From Anastatus disparis (lineage: Eukaryota > Arthropoda > Insecta > Hymenoptera > Eupelmidae): 64,000 bases of DNA. Both the position numbers and the translations under genes were made by a program. Shown piece after piece: positions 1 through 12,390 of this stretch. The notes under the pieces are model-generated. The model did not search any database and was not told where the DNA came from. It saw only the letters and a program-made list of their open reading frames with translations. The DNA lies in contig JAFFSR010000251.1 in the NCBI GenBank assembly GCA_017163975.1, forward strand, positions 806,001 to 870,000, written 5' to 3'. The stretch's first letter is position 1; every line of letters begins with the position of its first letter.

Positions 1-447
1 AGAAGGATGTATAAGGCAGCAAGTAGTCCTCATATAGCTCTAGGATAGCTACCACTCGTTAGTCACGACGCCCACGCAATTAATTACGCGCGAGCACAGA
101 CACACGCATACGCACGCGTCTTTAGGATTATTAGATACATCCGTCGTTTGATTAACTGTGCTTGATCGCGTAAACTTCCGGCCTTCATCTCCAAAATAAA
201 AAAGCAACGAGTAAATAATAAATAAATAGAAACCAAGTTCTATTCGGCCTCATGCTGCTGCTGTTACAAACAAAGACATTTGTTTTTTTATTTTTTATTT
301 TTAGAGAGCGGAGGGGGGAGTAAGAGAAGAGAGAACTGCAATTGAATGGAATGGTTGGCGCTCTATAAGACAGCGATGGATAGCTTTTGGCTTACTGTAA
401 TTTCTCGGCACTGAAGATTTAGTGTGTTGTACAGTAGTTGTAACTAG

Positions 448-466
448 CGAGAGAGAGAGAGAGAGA
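448..466. repeat. (GA)n microsatellite
   Basis: About nine GA units. It is one of many GA/TC runs in the window. Such runs can bind GAGA-factor-type proteins in insects, but nothing here shows function. Confidence 0.9.
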
Positions 467-2037
467 AATTCTTGTTAGATGTACTTGTGGTATTGCAAAA
501 TAATATGTTCTCTTTTGTGTAAATTAATAATTATCCAACTTCTTTTTCTTAGGTTTCGTTTACCGTACTCTTATTAACAAATCCCAACAATTAGTGCACA
601 GTCATATTGTAACAGTAGTTTATTTTAAAATAATTATTAAAAGTATCGTTGTAAAAAAAAAGTAAAATACCATTTTAAAAATCAGTATCTTTAACTTTTA
701 TTTTCTTACTGACTTGCTGAAAACGATGAAAAAAAAAACAACTACTCTTAGAGTAAATCCAATCTGTAATATTATTAAATGAAAATAAGAGTTCGGTATA
801 TACGGCGATTCAAGTTCTTCTTTAGCTTCTTCATCGCATCCTATTGATGACGAGAGATATAGATTCTTCTCTGGTGTTTCTTTGCGCAATCGATGGCAAA
901 AAGTTGCCGGATGATAATATTCATTCTGGATAAAGGGACAAGCGTTGTAAAAGCGACATAGTTGCGGCCTGGCCGAGCTGCCAGCAACTTATAGACTATA
1001 CCAGCTTCTTACAATGTCATGCTTGAAGCTTATTAGTTGATTTTTCCCCACGGACGTGTCAGTCATCCAGCGTGAGAAGATAAGTTTTTTTTTTTTCCAT
1101 TGTGTTACAAAACTTAGCTCACAATTGGAGAGAAAATAAAATTTATAAAACTAGATGTTCAAGTAAAATGTGAAAAAAGTTTGGTGTTGATGTAAACGAT
1201 CATTTTAAACATTTGCGATGAGTGAAAAAATTTTGAATTCTCAATTCAATCGCATGAAATTCTCTTGTTTTAGGTTTTGCATTTTAACTAACAAATTGAA
1301 ATTCATAATTTGAAAATAATAGAAGTCTGAGTATTTACTATGCTTAATTTTAGTTAATAGAAGCGGAATATTGATAAGGACTGAAATAAAAGGACAAATG
1401 TTGATTAATATTGATTAAAGAATAATATGGTAATTCAAGATATAAACAATAGATAAAGCAATATTAAAGTGTAAATATAATCTTGGGATTTATTATATAC
1501 ACATGTATTTTCGTTTCTACGATTATAAATTACACTCGCATAAATCATAAAATCATATTTGTATTTACGTATTACTTTATCGAATGTTTTTATCTGAAAT
1601 TATTCTAAACTAAATATCTTTACCAGAGCTGGAAAATAAAAAAAAAAATGTAAGGAAATAAATCGAAGCATGCACCAATCGATCGCATTATTCTTTTTTT
1701 CCTTGCATCTTTCAAAGTAAGATCGAACCTGCAGGCAGCAATTATAACATGGAAGCTGCATCAAGTCTTACAAGCCACTCTCTCTCGTAATCGAACAGAC
1801 ATAAATAAACGAAAAAAAAAGAAAAGTAAAATGAGTAAATAAAAATAAGAAAAAAAAAATAACAACACAGTACAATATGAAAAAAGGTATTACTTTGGCT
1901 TAAGCGCGAATAGTTTCGTTATCTTAGCAAACGTCTTCTTTCTTTCTCTCTCGCAACGCATGTCAAAAATGCCGCTTCCGGAATTCATCGTACGCATCGT
2001 GATTTCCTTCTCAATCTTTATATTTTTTTCTTTTCTT

Positions 2038-2058
2038 CATCTTTCTTTCTTTCTTTCT
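2038..2058. repeat. (CTTT)n microsatellite
   Basis: Four to five CTTT units inside a longer pyrimidine-rich patch at about 1,935-2,065. Confidence 0.85.
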
Positions 2059-3508
2059 CCTCTTTATGCTTGCACAGAGATCGATACGTTGGATAAAAGC
2101 TTGCTCGCGCACCTTCTCTCCTCGGACAATATAAAAGGAGTTAAAAAGCTTAGCTAGACGTAGCCATAAGAGTATGACTCATATAGTTTGTGAGACGTTG
2201 AAAATAAAAATAATAAAAATTCTTCAAGGGATATGCACCGAGAAAGAGAAAGAGAAAACGGGAGATGGAATGTAGTTATTGCAGCTGTGTATATGCCGAG
2301 CGTTAATTCGTTCGGTATGTAAGTTAACCGTCGCTTGAAATTTTTTTCATTCATTTTTCGATGTATACCTTGGATAAATCAGATGCAAATTTTCATTACT
2401 CTAAAGTATCTCATCAAATTAGTTACTAAAACAATGAGGAAAATTCAATTTTTTTTCCAATTTGAAAATTGGTCTTTGTATGATTGTTATAAATTTTACA
2501 TTCTTCCAATCAGCAAGGAAGAAATATAGACGTATTATGAAATCCTACGTATTGCAGGTTTATCAAAAGAGGATTTTCTAAACAATCGATGATTCTTCAA
2601 TCCTTAAAAAAACGTTTCTTCTTCTTACACCATTATCAATGCTTTTAATTCATCAAGCCATTGCTGATTTATGTATAATCCAATTTTATCAGTACTCCCA
2701 AGCTCAAGCGAGCCTAGATCTCAAATTCTCATTGAGTTTTAACCATAAATTACGTTGTACACCCGAAACGCCGTTGGAACTTAGATAATCCAATTACAGC
2801 TTGAATTATTGTACATTATGTAATTCAACTGATGAAACCATGAATCTCAAGTGTCACTAAAATATACGCATTTCTGTATCGTTATATATTATCATTTCTA
2901 GGAATTACATATACAATAACCTGGAAAAGCTCGGATTATCAGTGCAATATATTCGTCTCGACGAATTTTTTTCGCACCGATGTAATTTCCAAATATACAC
3001 AAAGTACTTTACAATCTCGCAATATAATCATAACCGACGTAAAATGCCAAAATGAAAAAAATAAAGAAACTAAAATTATAAACGGCAGCTTATCTTTTAA
3101 TTCGCTCAGCACGATCTTGCGGAATAATGTAATTGCCAGCTGGGGTATATAAAGAGGCATAACAGTTTTCCGCTTGCTCTTTTTTTTTCACTTATTATTA
3201 TCAATTAGCACTAATTAGCCCAGGTAAGAGAACGAGCTCTCTGTCCCTCTTTAACTTTTGTTATTACTCGTCGTTTATAATGGCGAATTAACGATTTTCA
3301 AAGTATTTCGTACACGCTTGTGTATACACGTATGTACGCGTACATAACATGTTTTGTTGTTGCGTGTTAGATGTAAACGCGAGTGTGTCTACGTCGATTG
3401 TCTTTAACACGTGCAACGGCTAGGCTGAGACCTCGTTAAAGAAGTTGAAATCTATAAAATGCTTAGAAGGCTGCACAAGGCGTAAATCAAAACACGCATT
3501 CGTTTAAC

Positions 3509-3533
3509 TTTTTTTTTTTTTTTTTTTTTTTTT
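3509..3533. repeat. Poly(T) tract of about 25 nt
   Basis: Uninterrupted T run. It could be the poly(A) tail of a decayed minus-strand retroposon, but no recognisable body lies on its 3' side. Confidence 0.85.
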
Positions 3534-5739
3534 CTTATTTTTAGTCAAGGGATGGTATAAATTTAACTCGAGTTTTGAGCGCTATCTCAATTGAATAAGG
3601 TGTATACCCATTAACTTTTCTTTTTGTTTATTTTTTTCTTTCTCATTTATTTACCGCGCGATTACATTCTTTACTTGGGATTATGCAATTTGACTATTTA
3701 AATTTATAGCGATTATTATTATTGTTTTCTTTATGAGAAATAAAATGAAAATTTAATAACTAGAAAAAATGAATTTTTGTTCAATCACATGTATGAACTA
3801 GTTATTATGATTTCGATTAAAATTTAAAAAAAAGTCCGATTTAACATTTATTTATTGGCCAGTTGGCATTTAACTTTCGTCGCAGCTATTTATGCTTAGC
3901 GCTTATAATTCATTATTCCATCAAGATTAGCGTTAATAACATTGCTCGAACGCAAAAATAAATTCACACTCTTGAATGTATGGGCTCTCTCACTCTTTTA
4001 TCGGCATCAACAACAAATCCTAACGACCGTAGAATCACACCACGCTTGATCGTAATAAAAAAACAAAGAGAAAAAAAAAGTAAATCGCAATCCTATCCTG
4101 TATCGAGCGGTTAAAAAGAATGAAAAGAAGAACTTTTAACGACACTCGAAGTACTTGTCGCGACTGCACAATAATAACGGCAATTATGCCCGGCTAACAA
4201 ATGGATCGACACGTACACGCAAGACTATGGCGCGGCTTAATCGTATATATATATGCGACACAACGATGTATCGCTTGTCGATCATTAAGATCTTCAAGCT
4301 TGATATCATAAGGTATATACGCTGCTCTCCTAAATATCAGTGCCCGATATAAATATGCTCGAGGCTGGAACATTCTTTTTTTTTTTTTTTAACAAAGTAG
4401 CCGATGCTTCGAAGAGAAAAAAAAAAGATGGAAGAAACAAGCGTTATACTTCGTATATGTCAATCTTAATTTGACAAAAATATTCTAATCTGTATATTAT
4501 GGCAATAAAGAATAAAAAGTTATCCATTTGCTTAGTTAGCACTTGTAATAAAGTAAAGCTGCTATCTGAATGGAAGCATCGATAGAGGGTATTTTTTTTA
4601 TTATTTTTTTTTTTTTCAAAGCAATATAATTTTCAGCTTTATGTCGACCGTACTGATATACGCTTCGTCTTACTAACTTCGGACATTATCTACTTAAACA
4701 TTATTTCCTCCAAGGCTGATAAGGCAAATTGATATATACTTCATTTTCTGAAGGTGGGTAGTTTTTTCCGTTAAAATCCAACAGCAACAGCATCGGCAAC
4801 GCCTTCTTCTTATTGATTTTAAAATTTATTGCTAATAAAAATTTACCATACTTTAAATAAACACTTAAACATTAATAAAACTTAAATAAATGAGCTTTTA
4901 AATTAAGTTTTATGGTAAAAATTATATTATTTCGAGTTAAACAACGTGAAACTATTTGCAGTAGAGAGAGAGAGAAAAGGTGTAAAATAAAAAAAAAAAC
5001 GGTAACTAAATAAAAACATTAACTTGTAGCACGAAAACATAAAGTTTTATCAAGATCGTTGGAATTAAAAGAAGAAAAAAAAAAAGATTCTGAAAAACGT
5101 TATTCCGGCAAATAAGCTAAAAACAATTCTGATCATAGCGAGAAAATACAGCTATCTATATTGAACATTTAACTCCATTGGCATTTTACCTTGTCTCGAC
5201 CGAGAAGAGAAAAACATTTAATCGATAGGAAACGAGATGATGACTTTATCACCTCGATCTGTTCTCTCGACGATCGTTGCCTTTTTTTTTTTTTTTTTTC
5301 AACAAAATATTCTTATTATCAGAGATACGAAACGACGGTATTAAAGTAAACACCATCATGTAGTTTCTTGTGGGTTGAAAAAAGATAAGCGTGGAAAAAT
5401 GAAATAATTAACATATAAATACGAGCATGTAAAAATGGATTTTTTTAAAAAATAATAATCATTTCTGCGGATGACAGATGAATTGATTGAAAAGAAAAAA
5501 GTTGCAAGAGACGTAGTTATTTTTAAATCAACATTATAAAAAAACAGAAGAACGAAGAAAAAAAAAAAAAATGAAGAATAAGCCTCGGGTCGGCGGCATT
5601 TATCTAACTTTTCAAAAGGCGACTCTATAAAGCTAAAACGGGGTTTCTCTTTTATCTCGATGTTAGGAGGACTATATGGAAGGCTTGTCTTTCTCGACTC
5701 TTTTATTTTTCATCTGCGATCTTTTCTGCTGCAGCAAAA

Positions 5740-5900
5740 GATATACAGATTCGGATCGATAAAGTCCCCCGTATATACGATAGTCGCTCTCGCGCGTCTC
5801 GTTCGTCTCGTTACGTACACACGTCGCGCGAGAGATCGTCCGACCAAAGAATATAAGAGAGAAAGAGAGAGCAAGACCGGTCTGTCCTCTTTCTTAGATA
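5740..5900. other. CpG-rich, GAGA-containing island
   Basis: A locally GC-richer segment with repeated TCTCG/CGTCTCG and GAGAGA units and many CpG dinucleotides, set in AT-rich DNA. The open frames crossing it on both strands are Arg/Ser-rich and look like by-products of this composition. It could be a regulatory island or a transcribed UTR-like segment. No splice or promoter signal settles which. Confidence 0.3.
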
Positions 5901-7447
5901 GCCACTTGATTTTTCCTCGTTTTCCACACACTGCGACACTCCGCCTTCTTTATATATGAACCTCCTTCTTTTATTTTTCCTTTATTTTGCTGCTCTTTTT
6001 ACTTTGTTTAAAAAGAATGACAAAAAAAGGAGAGAGAGAGAGTCAGTGCACCTGACATTAATTGGACAATGGTTCGGTGACAAGGTGTCCGTTATTAGGA
6101 AAGATACTGGCGCCTTGTTATCATTCCGATGTGGGAGTAAGAGGATGATATTATGCTAAATAAGAGAAAATTGTAATTTTAAAGTAAGAGATATCAAGAT
6201 CGATTGGGCAGATCGAATGCTAAGTTGTGTACACTGCGTACGGTATAAGAGTAAATCGGTAAATTATGCACTTTTCAATAAACAGCGTTTGCTTCTTGTT
6301 TCTTTCGTTTTTTTAAGAAATCGTCAATATTGGCATAGTTGTTTTTTCAAAAACTTATTTAAAGAAAAAGGTATTGACTAGATTATAGAACCATTTAATT
6401 TTTAATAAAACTTTTTATGAAAAAAATATAAATCTTTTATCGACATTGACAATAAACCTCAAAGAATAACGCTTGGCATACTTGGCTAATGTACTCTGCT
6501 GTAGCAACTTACTGATGGACCCAAAAACTTGAAGGATGCAAATTTGGTTTCCTGTCAAGTCAAATTCCAAAAAAGCATTGTTTGCAATATATTGTTTTTC
6601 TAAATTTCAGGAGGTTGAGATAAAATTTGTGAATCATCCTGTGTATTTGCCATAAAGAATTTAATTCGATAGATTGACATTTAGCTCATAGAAATAAAAA
6701 AAAAAATAATCAAGTATGAGGAAAAGAATTATTTGGAAAAATATATAGATCATATATATGAACATAGATTCAGTAGAATATTTCCTATTTAAAAATTGTA
6801 TTATAGACTTTATCCAGCAATCACATAAAGCAGCTGATGAAAGAAAAATCACTCGAACGATCCCATTGTCAAGCTCAACTGTATCTCTTCTCTTCCTTTC
6901 GGATATCTAAGGATTAACGATGACTTCGACATCTATATATACATATACATAGCTATATAAAATAAAAGTTATCTTTGTAAAATCTCAAGCTGAGATAAGA
7001 AACGCGTCGTCCTCGTAAAAGCACACGACCTTTTCTCTAAAGTTTCTTCTTTTTTTTTTTTTCGTATATCTTTAAAGTCTCCATAAAGTTCTTTATATAA
7101 CACATCGATGGTATATGATTCGATTACAATCTTTCTGCTCATCTCTCCTGGATCAAGAAGTCAAAATCAACGTGCCCTTATATATATACGCTGCGCAATA
7201 AATAGAGAAGAAAGAAATAAAGAGAAAGAAAAGAACCATTGCCTGAGCATTGCTCACTCCGCCCATGCGACTGTCTACCGAAGAAGCAGCATCGCTGAGT
7301 TACGGCTCTCGTCGGTGAATTATAACGCGCATACCGACTATTCGCGAACGAAGAAAAAAAGCAAAAAATAAAATAAAAGAAAGAGAAACAGAGAGAACTT
7401 ATAAATGTATTCTTATATATATAGGTATATTGCCTTGAGGTGCGGTT

Positions 7448-7481
7448 TAACGCTTGTCCGTGACGAAACTGTCAAGCGTTA
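7448..7481. repeat. Short perfect inverted repeat (hairpin)
   Basis: TAACGCTTG at 7,448-7,456 is matched by CAAGCGTTA at 7,473-7,481, a 9-bp perfect stem with a 16-nt loop. A looser AGGTATA/TATACCT pair lies outside it. It may be a chance structure. Confidence 0.5.
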
Positions 7482-7619
7482 TACCTTTCGTTACGCTATT
7501 GCTCTCTTTCTTTTAGCCCTCCTACACACTTATGATCCTTATGTTTAACTGCTTCTGCTGCTACTTGAAAAAAAGACTATTCAAAGCGCTGATCGTTATT
7601 TGTGAAACAATATCTCTCT

Positions 7620-7758
7620 CCCGAGTAGAAATAGACTTAGGGCAAACATCTGGGCCACGAGTGGCACCGAAAGATTCTGATGTGGCCCTCTTGTGGCTTA
7701 TGCATTGTATTATACGAGGTATGTAATGGGGCGAAGATCTGGGCCTCGCAAGGCTGCC
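7620..7758 (+). repeat. Left terminal inverted repeat of the 801-bp element
   Basis: It pairs with the right arm at 8,304-8,420 across at least five matching blocks. It is longer than the right arm, mainly through extra sequence around 7,650-7,690, so one arm has gained or lost DNA since insertion. Confidence 0.7.
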
Positions 7759-7893
7759 GAACTTAGGGTAGACGGAGTTATTGTTTAAAAGTCGGCTTTC
7801 AGTTGTGTTGCTCAATGTATGTTAAATAAATATATATATATATAAATTATATTAAGATAGTTCTTTTTTTATATACAATTAAACAATTTATTT

Positions 7894-8208
7894 ATGAAAA
7901 TGTTATGTGATTTGAAAGTTATTAAAAACGTAACCTCAAATTATAGGATTTACAATGGCAAGATACTTTCAATTAGTCTCATCTGTGATAGCAAATTAAA
8001 GTATCCAGTAATTGTACCTACAGACTATCTAAAGCTAATAAACGATGGGCAATTATATGTTAAATATATGGAATCACCTTTCGAAATGGATTATATACAA
8101 TGTTTAGAAGATTTCATAAAAAATAAAAAATTTTATTCATTATTTTCCAAATACTCTGCAATCAAAGATTATCAACTTACGATAATTTATGAAAACACTA
8201 CAAGATAA
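7894..8208 (+). CDS. Hypothetical 104-residue open frame inside the 801-bp element
   Basis: I do not recognise this product. The frame starts at an ATG with a second ATG two codons later and ends at TAA. Unlike most open frames in the window, its translation is not a translated microsatellite. It is a mixed, Lys/Ile/Tyr/Leu-rich sequence with two Cys in the first half, an Asp-Tyr-Ile-Gln-Cys stretch near residues 66-70, and no obvious signal peptide or membrane segment. It sits in the AT-rich core between the inverted arms, where a transposon gene or captured host fragment would lie. A TA-rich, TATA-like patch precedes it at 7,832-7,846. Against it, frames of this length are expected a few times by chance in a 64-kb AT-rich window, and no neighbouring exon supports it. 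Confidence 0.25.
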   Translation: MKMLCDLKVIKNVTSNYRIYNGKILSISLICDSKLKYPVIVPTDYLKLINDGQLYVKYMESPFEMDYIQCLEDFIKNKKFYSLFSKYSAIKDYQLTIIYENTTR

Positions 8209-8303
8209 TTTTGTTTAGATATTAAAGAAAGTTTTCAAACAGGTAGTTTATGAAAAACTAAATAAGTTCATTATAATTTTGCATTGGAGGTTATGAAAGA
8301 TGA

Positions 8304-8420
8304 GGCAGCCTTAAGTGGTCCCGATTAGCGCCCCATTACACGCCACTATTGGTCCGCATTCGGCCGCCAGATGGGGGCCACGTAATCAAATGTGGCAGCC
8401 CTAACAAATTTCTACTCGGG
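8304..8420 (-). repeat. Right terminal inverted repeat of the 801-bp element
   Basis: Read on the minus strand it begins CCCGAGTAGAAAT and ends AAGGCTGCC, matching the left arm. Middle similarity is interrupted by small gaps, showing age. Confidence 0.7.
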
Positions 8421-8606
8421 CTGCTTTTTCTTGTTATTATTGTTAAATTTTTTTTATTTAAAAATTTTTGTATAAATTTTTCAATTTGTCTTTTATCTTT
8501 GTTTCAATTATTTAAAAATTCGATTGCTTGTTTCGAAATCAGATAATTGCTCAAAAAAATGTAAAATGTAAAAAATGTAAAACTCCAAATTGATTTAGGT
8601 AGAAAG

Positions 8607-8800
8607 AATTGAGATCTTGGTGACTTATACTCGACAGAACGATAGATTCGTAACACAAAGCTCGAATCCCGATTTTGAATGATTGATACAAACATCACTG
8701 TACTTTACAGGTGCTTTGATTACAAACACGCTGAAAACCTCCGTCGCTAATTAGCATCGCAATGATAGCTATAATACAGCGACGTTGAATAAAATAAAAA
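8607..8800 (+). mobile_element. tRNA-derived SINE, degraded copy
   Basis: The body and tail match the copies at 12,391 and 62,731. It has a decayed tRNA-like head in which the B box is reduced to CTCGAATCCCG, then GATTGATACAAAC, CCTCCGTCGCTAATTAGC and CAGCGACGTTGAATAAAA. The A-box region (GGTGACTTATACTCG) is heavily mutated. It is the most diverged of the three long copies. Confidence 0.8.
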
Positions 8801-10283
8801 ACGAAAAAGTAGAAACAGTTTAGTTTGGTTAGACTGTAAACCTAATCCAGGTTTAAATTTTTGAAGTTTAATTCTGATATAACGGTTCGTTGTTTATAAT
8901 TAATCTTACGAGATGGAAAAAAGCAAAATAAAAAATTTAATTATTTTGAATAATAAATATAAGTACTAACAATGCAAAGTTGCATTTAATTGCAAATTAA
9001 TTGTTCCAGCGCCAAAAGCACCCGGGGGCTATAAAATAATAGCAATCTCAAAAGTAAATTTTCTTCATCCCATATTGGCAATAGTATAAACCTTTTATAA
9101 AACTTAATTGGATTCAATAAATTATTAACGTTATTCTCATTCTCTTGGCGCAAGAGGAAGTGCGTATTTTGCCAAGATATAGCTTGCAGTCTTAACAAGC
9201 CTTTAACAGTGTAACGAAAAACAAAAAAGGCAAAAAAAAAATAAAAAAAAGAAAAAAATATTTTGCAAGCGTTGCGTTTTTTTCCGATATAATTTATTCA
9301 AAGAGGAAAGGCGCGCGTAAAAAATAAAAGCCATTTTTTTCGATACTTCGTACTTTAAAGGTGCGATCTTTATAGCTCTTTATTACTGATTTTAAGTTTT
9401 CTCTCTCTATATATCAGTAGAGTTTATAACAAACGTTTTACATGCTTGTAGCGGAGAGAGAGAGAGCGCCGAGTCTCGGCATGCTGTTTCATTACGGCAA
9501 TTGTCACGTATGGTAACGCCTCCGTTCGAGGATTAAACGAGCTATAACGATCCTCAGCTTCTCGCGCAAGTATATCGAGTTTCCGGTCTCTCTCTCGCTC
9601 TCAAGTGCATAAAGTAATACCGCTGCTTACCGTCGGGTTCTTTTATGAAAGAAAAATGAAAAATAAGGAAAATAAAAAGATACAAGCTTTTATGTATGCG
9701 TGTTGTCGAGGTATATCCGAAAGTATAGTTGCACCTGATGAAAGGAGTGTAAAGTGCGACTTGTATAGCATTATATTAGCGATTATCTAATTTGTATATA
9801 CGCATTGTAGGACTCGAAGCTATTGTAATTTTCTGGCCTTTGAATATGGCGGTTAGCTTTGGAAATCCAGTTAATAGGTGTTCTCGATAAAAAGAGAAAA
9901 TTTAAGAAATCTTAATTATTAGAGAGAATTTTAAGTATTTATTAATTGCGTCTAATTGAGTGGAAAATTAAAAAAAAAAAAGACAAATTTTTAAAGTTGA
10001 ACTTTCGATTTTCTTAATCACTTAATCGTTTGAAAATTCTTCGAAATATATCGGTTGGATGTTATAATTTTATTAATACTATGAAACCAAATTTTAGTTT
10101 TAACGTATTCAAGAGAAATTTTCCTAATAACGTCAATATATTATTAGATATAATGTTTTAATTTTACATACTTTTGTATATTATAAGCGCATATTTCGTA
10201 ATATCTATTTTTAAAAACCTGTATACAGTTGCTTTATAGAATTTTTTCGTATTAAACAATAAACGAATATTTTTTACAAACAA
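8801..10283. other. Non-coding stretch, no gene recognised
   Basis: AT-rich sequence with A-rich runs near 9,225-9,260. A GC-richer GAGA/CTCTC-flanked patch at about 9,450-9,620 resembles the other CpG-containing islands of the window. No open frame of believable composition. Confidence 0.5.
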
Positions 10284-10362
10284 TAATAATAATTGTTTCT
10301 TATTTGTTTCCAGGTAGGTACAACAATTGATGTGTTTCCTTTTAACGTTCTCCTAAGTAAGT
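10284..10362 (+). other. Candidate ratchet (recursive) splice site with RS-exon-like layout
   Basis: A polypyrimidine tract ending TTTGTTTCCAG at 10,303-10,313 is joined directly to GTAGGTAC, so a 3' splice site abuts a 5' splice site with no exon between. A strong second donor, GTAAGTAC, begins at 10,357. The 43 nt between would form a very short alternative exon. This layout is known for recursive splicing of long insect and vertebrate introns. Two minus-strand sites here have the same layout with 41- and 45-nt spacers. The immediate donor is GTAGGT, not the preferred GTAAGT. The inference rests on pattern only. Confidence 0.4.
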
Positions 10363-10694
10363 ACAATATAATATGCTTCATCTAGCAGAGTTTTAAATAT
10401 TTTCTAAGCTTTTATCTGTTTCTTATATATACATATATAATTGAGTTGTGAAAAAGCAGAATAATGCTTAACTGAACATTATAATCACCGATGAGAAAAT
10501 ATCAATGCTAGATATATCCAGCATCTTTCATCTTCTGGAAAAAATAAAAAAAAAGAAATGAGTAAAATAAAAAAAAATATCATCCAGAAAAACAAAAGAG
10601 CAAGTAAGAAAATGCATAATTCACCTGTGCCTCGAGAGACGTAACGCAAGATCGCCGATAGAACATCTTTATCGTATATACTATACCATTGCGC

Positions 10695-10717
10695 ATATAT
10701 ATATATATATATATATA
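10695..10717. repeat. (AT)n microsatellite
   Basis: About eleven AT units. The Ile/Tyr-rich open frames over it are artefacts. Confidence 0.9.
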
Positions 10718-12390
10718 CAAGCTGTGTTGTGCGTCTATTATTCTCGAGATAATAGCGTACACGTCAGGTGCGCGCTTAAGCGCGTCTTCTTGTTTTACAA
10801 AAAATTTCAGATCTTTTTTTTTTCTTTTCTTTATTTCTTTTTTTTTGTTTTATAAAAATTACAAAGTTAAAACGACTCTCTTGGTGAGAGATAATCCCGC
10901 AAGATCCCCAGTAGGCAAAGTATGAGCAAGTATGAAAGATTGTATACGCGGTTCTGTTTCTTTTTTTTTTCAAGCTAAACGAAACTTGAAACCCTTTCAT
11001 TTGTCAATTAATATTCGCCAGTTTACTGTACGTTACATCTTCACAAGTTGCATTTTCTTGATCATATTCTCCTGGGTAAGGAAACGTTGAGCAATCTACT
11101 TTAAGTATTTATGTCTATGATACTTAATTAATTATATAGTCAACTATTTATTGTAACAATTAATTTTAATTCCTTTTTCAAAGCACAATTATAAGTACTT
11201 TCTTAAAAATCTGAATAAAATTTCATAAAATTAAAAAATTTATCAAAACATTATAAAAATTTATTGATAAGGAGTATAGAAAAACTATCTTAGGATAAAA
11301 GTAATATAAAAGTAAAGCACAATTGGTCGCTCAGATGCTCATAGTTATGCTTAAGTTTAAAAGCAATATACATCTCGTTGAGTATAGTTTGTGGGCGCTA
11401 ATGGGTTAAGGGCGTAATCTTCGTAGACTCGTGTGCTGAATTTGAAAACCGGAAGAGTTGTTGCTCGGAATGATTTTCCTAGGCTTTGAGCTGCGCCTTA
11501 GTGTCAGCACGGATGAAATAGTAGCGGGGCTGGGCGCAACCGTAGAAGTAGAAGAAGAAGAAGAAGTATATGTACCGTATGTCAGTGGCCATCTTAGCTG
11601 GACATCCTTCGGATTCAATTTACAATGAGCCGTAGAGGCTGCCTACTTCTCATCTCTCTCTGCACACTCTTTTAAATGCTTTTCTCTTTATACTTTTGCC
11701 TTGTCTTCATCTTACTCCGCGGGACTCTGCTTCTCTCTATATAACTCCTACACCTATTTTATTCTTCTTGCGCTTCATTTTGCTCCTTTTATTTATAACG
11801 TGAAACGAAATAAAAGCTTTTGGTTTGAAAAAAAAAGCAAAAAAAAAATTCTACCGGGTAACAGTATACGCGCGTGCGCAATATAATTTCAGTTTGCGTG
11901 CTTCTGCCTCTTGTAGTTGAGCTATGTAAAAGGTTTTGTTGGGCATTGTACGGATGCACTGCAGCCTCGATTATTATGTGAATCTTCAGGAATTATTTCT
12001 TCTTTTTCTTTAACCTCGTAAAGTAGGTAATATCTGACAGCTGAATGATGTTTAATGAACAGGATTAAAAAGTACAGTTTTAGTAATGAAAGTAAGTTTA
12101 ACATATTTTTTTTACTGGTAATAAATAATTAAATATTTAACGACGATAAAATCAAATTCTATTATACACTGTAATTTCTTATTACAACAAATTCTCAACA
12201 TTTATAAGTATAACAAATACTCTAAATTCTTTTTTCTAAAGAAAATTTAGAATTTGGGATAATACAGTTTTTTTTTTAAACAAAGATTTTTCAACAAAAG
12301 GTACATTTGTAATATTAACATGTTGAGTTGAAATTTAGAAAAAATTCAAATATTGAAATTCTTTAGTTAAAATTATGAATTTTTAAATGA
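10718..12390. other. Non-coding stretch; GC-richer unique patch at 11,390-11,640
   Basis: Mostly AT-rich. The patch at 11,390-11,640 is less repetitive and carries a short (GAA)n run near 11,548-11,566. A minus-strand 70-codon Ser/Thr-rich frame crosses it but has no splice, start or domain support. It could be a conserved regulatory or untranslated segment. Confidence 0.4.

Larger units (their letters stand above)
1..7619. other. Non-coding stretch, no gene recognised
   Basis: AT-rich DNA with scattered homopolymer and (GA)n/(CT)n runs. Open frames here are short and of biased composition, for example Phe/Ser-rich translations of pyrimidine tracts. The only parts that stand out are a CpG- and GAGA-rich patch at about 5,740-5,900, a small hairpin at 7,448-7,481, and a possible transposon end near 6,609-6,652. 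It is consistent with intron or intergenic sequence. Confidence 0.6.
7620..8420. mobile_element. 801-bp DNA transposon-like element with long imperfect terminal inverted repeats
   Basis: The outer 13 bases CCCGAGTAGAAAT (7,620-7,632) are repeated exactly in inverted orientation at 8,408-8,420. The similarity continues inward with gaps over the left arm 7,620-7,758 and the right arm 8,304-8,420. Shared inner blocks are TTAGGGC, GTGGCCC, TGTAATGGGGCG and AAGGCTGCC. The arms are much GC-richer than the AT-rich core. The left flank ends in CT and the right flank begins with CT, but no convincing longer target-site duplication remains, so the superfamily is undecided. No transposase is present, so the element is non-autonomous or internally replaced. 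The core holds a 104-codon open frame. Confidence 0.75.

Noticed and set aside
3181..3230. Plus-strand CCCAG|GTAAGA, a possible ratchet site
   Set aside because: The pyrimidine tract lies about 30 nt upstream and not next to the AG, and no paired downstream donor was found.
3848..3905. Possible minus-strand SINE tail (TTTAAC..CGTCGC..TATTTATGCT)
   Set aside because: Matches are short and broken by insertions, and the diagnostic GCTAATTAGCGACGG block is absent.
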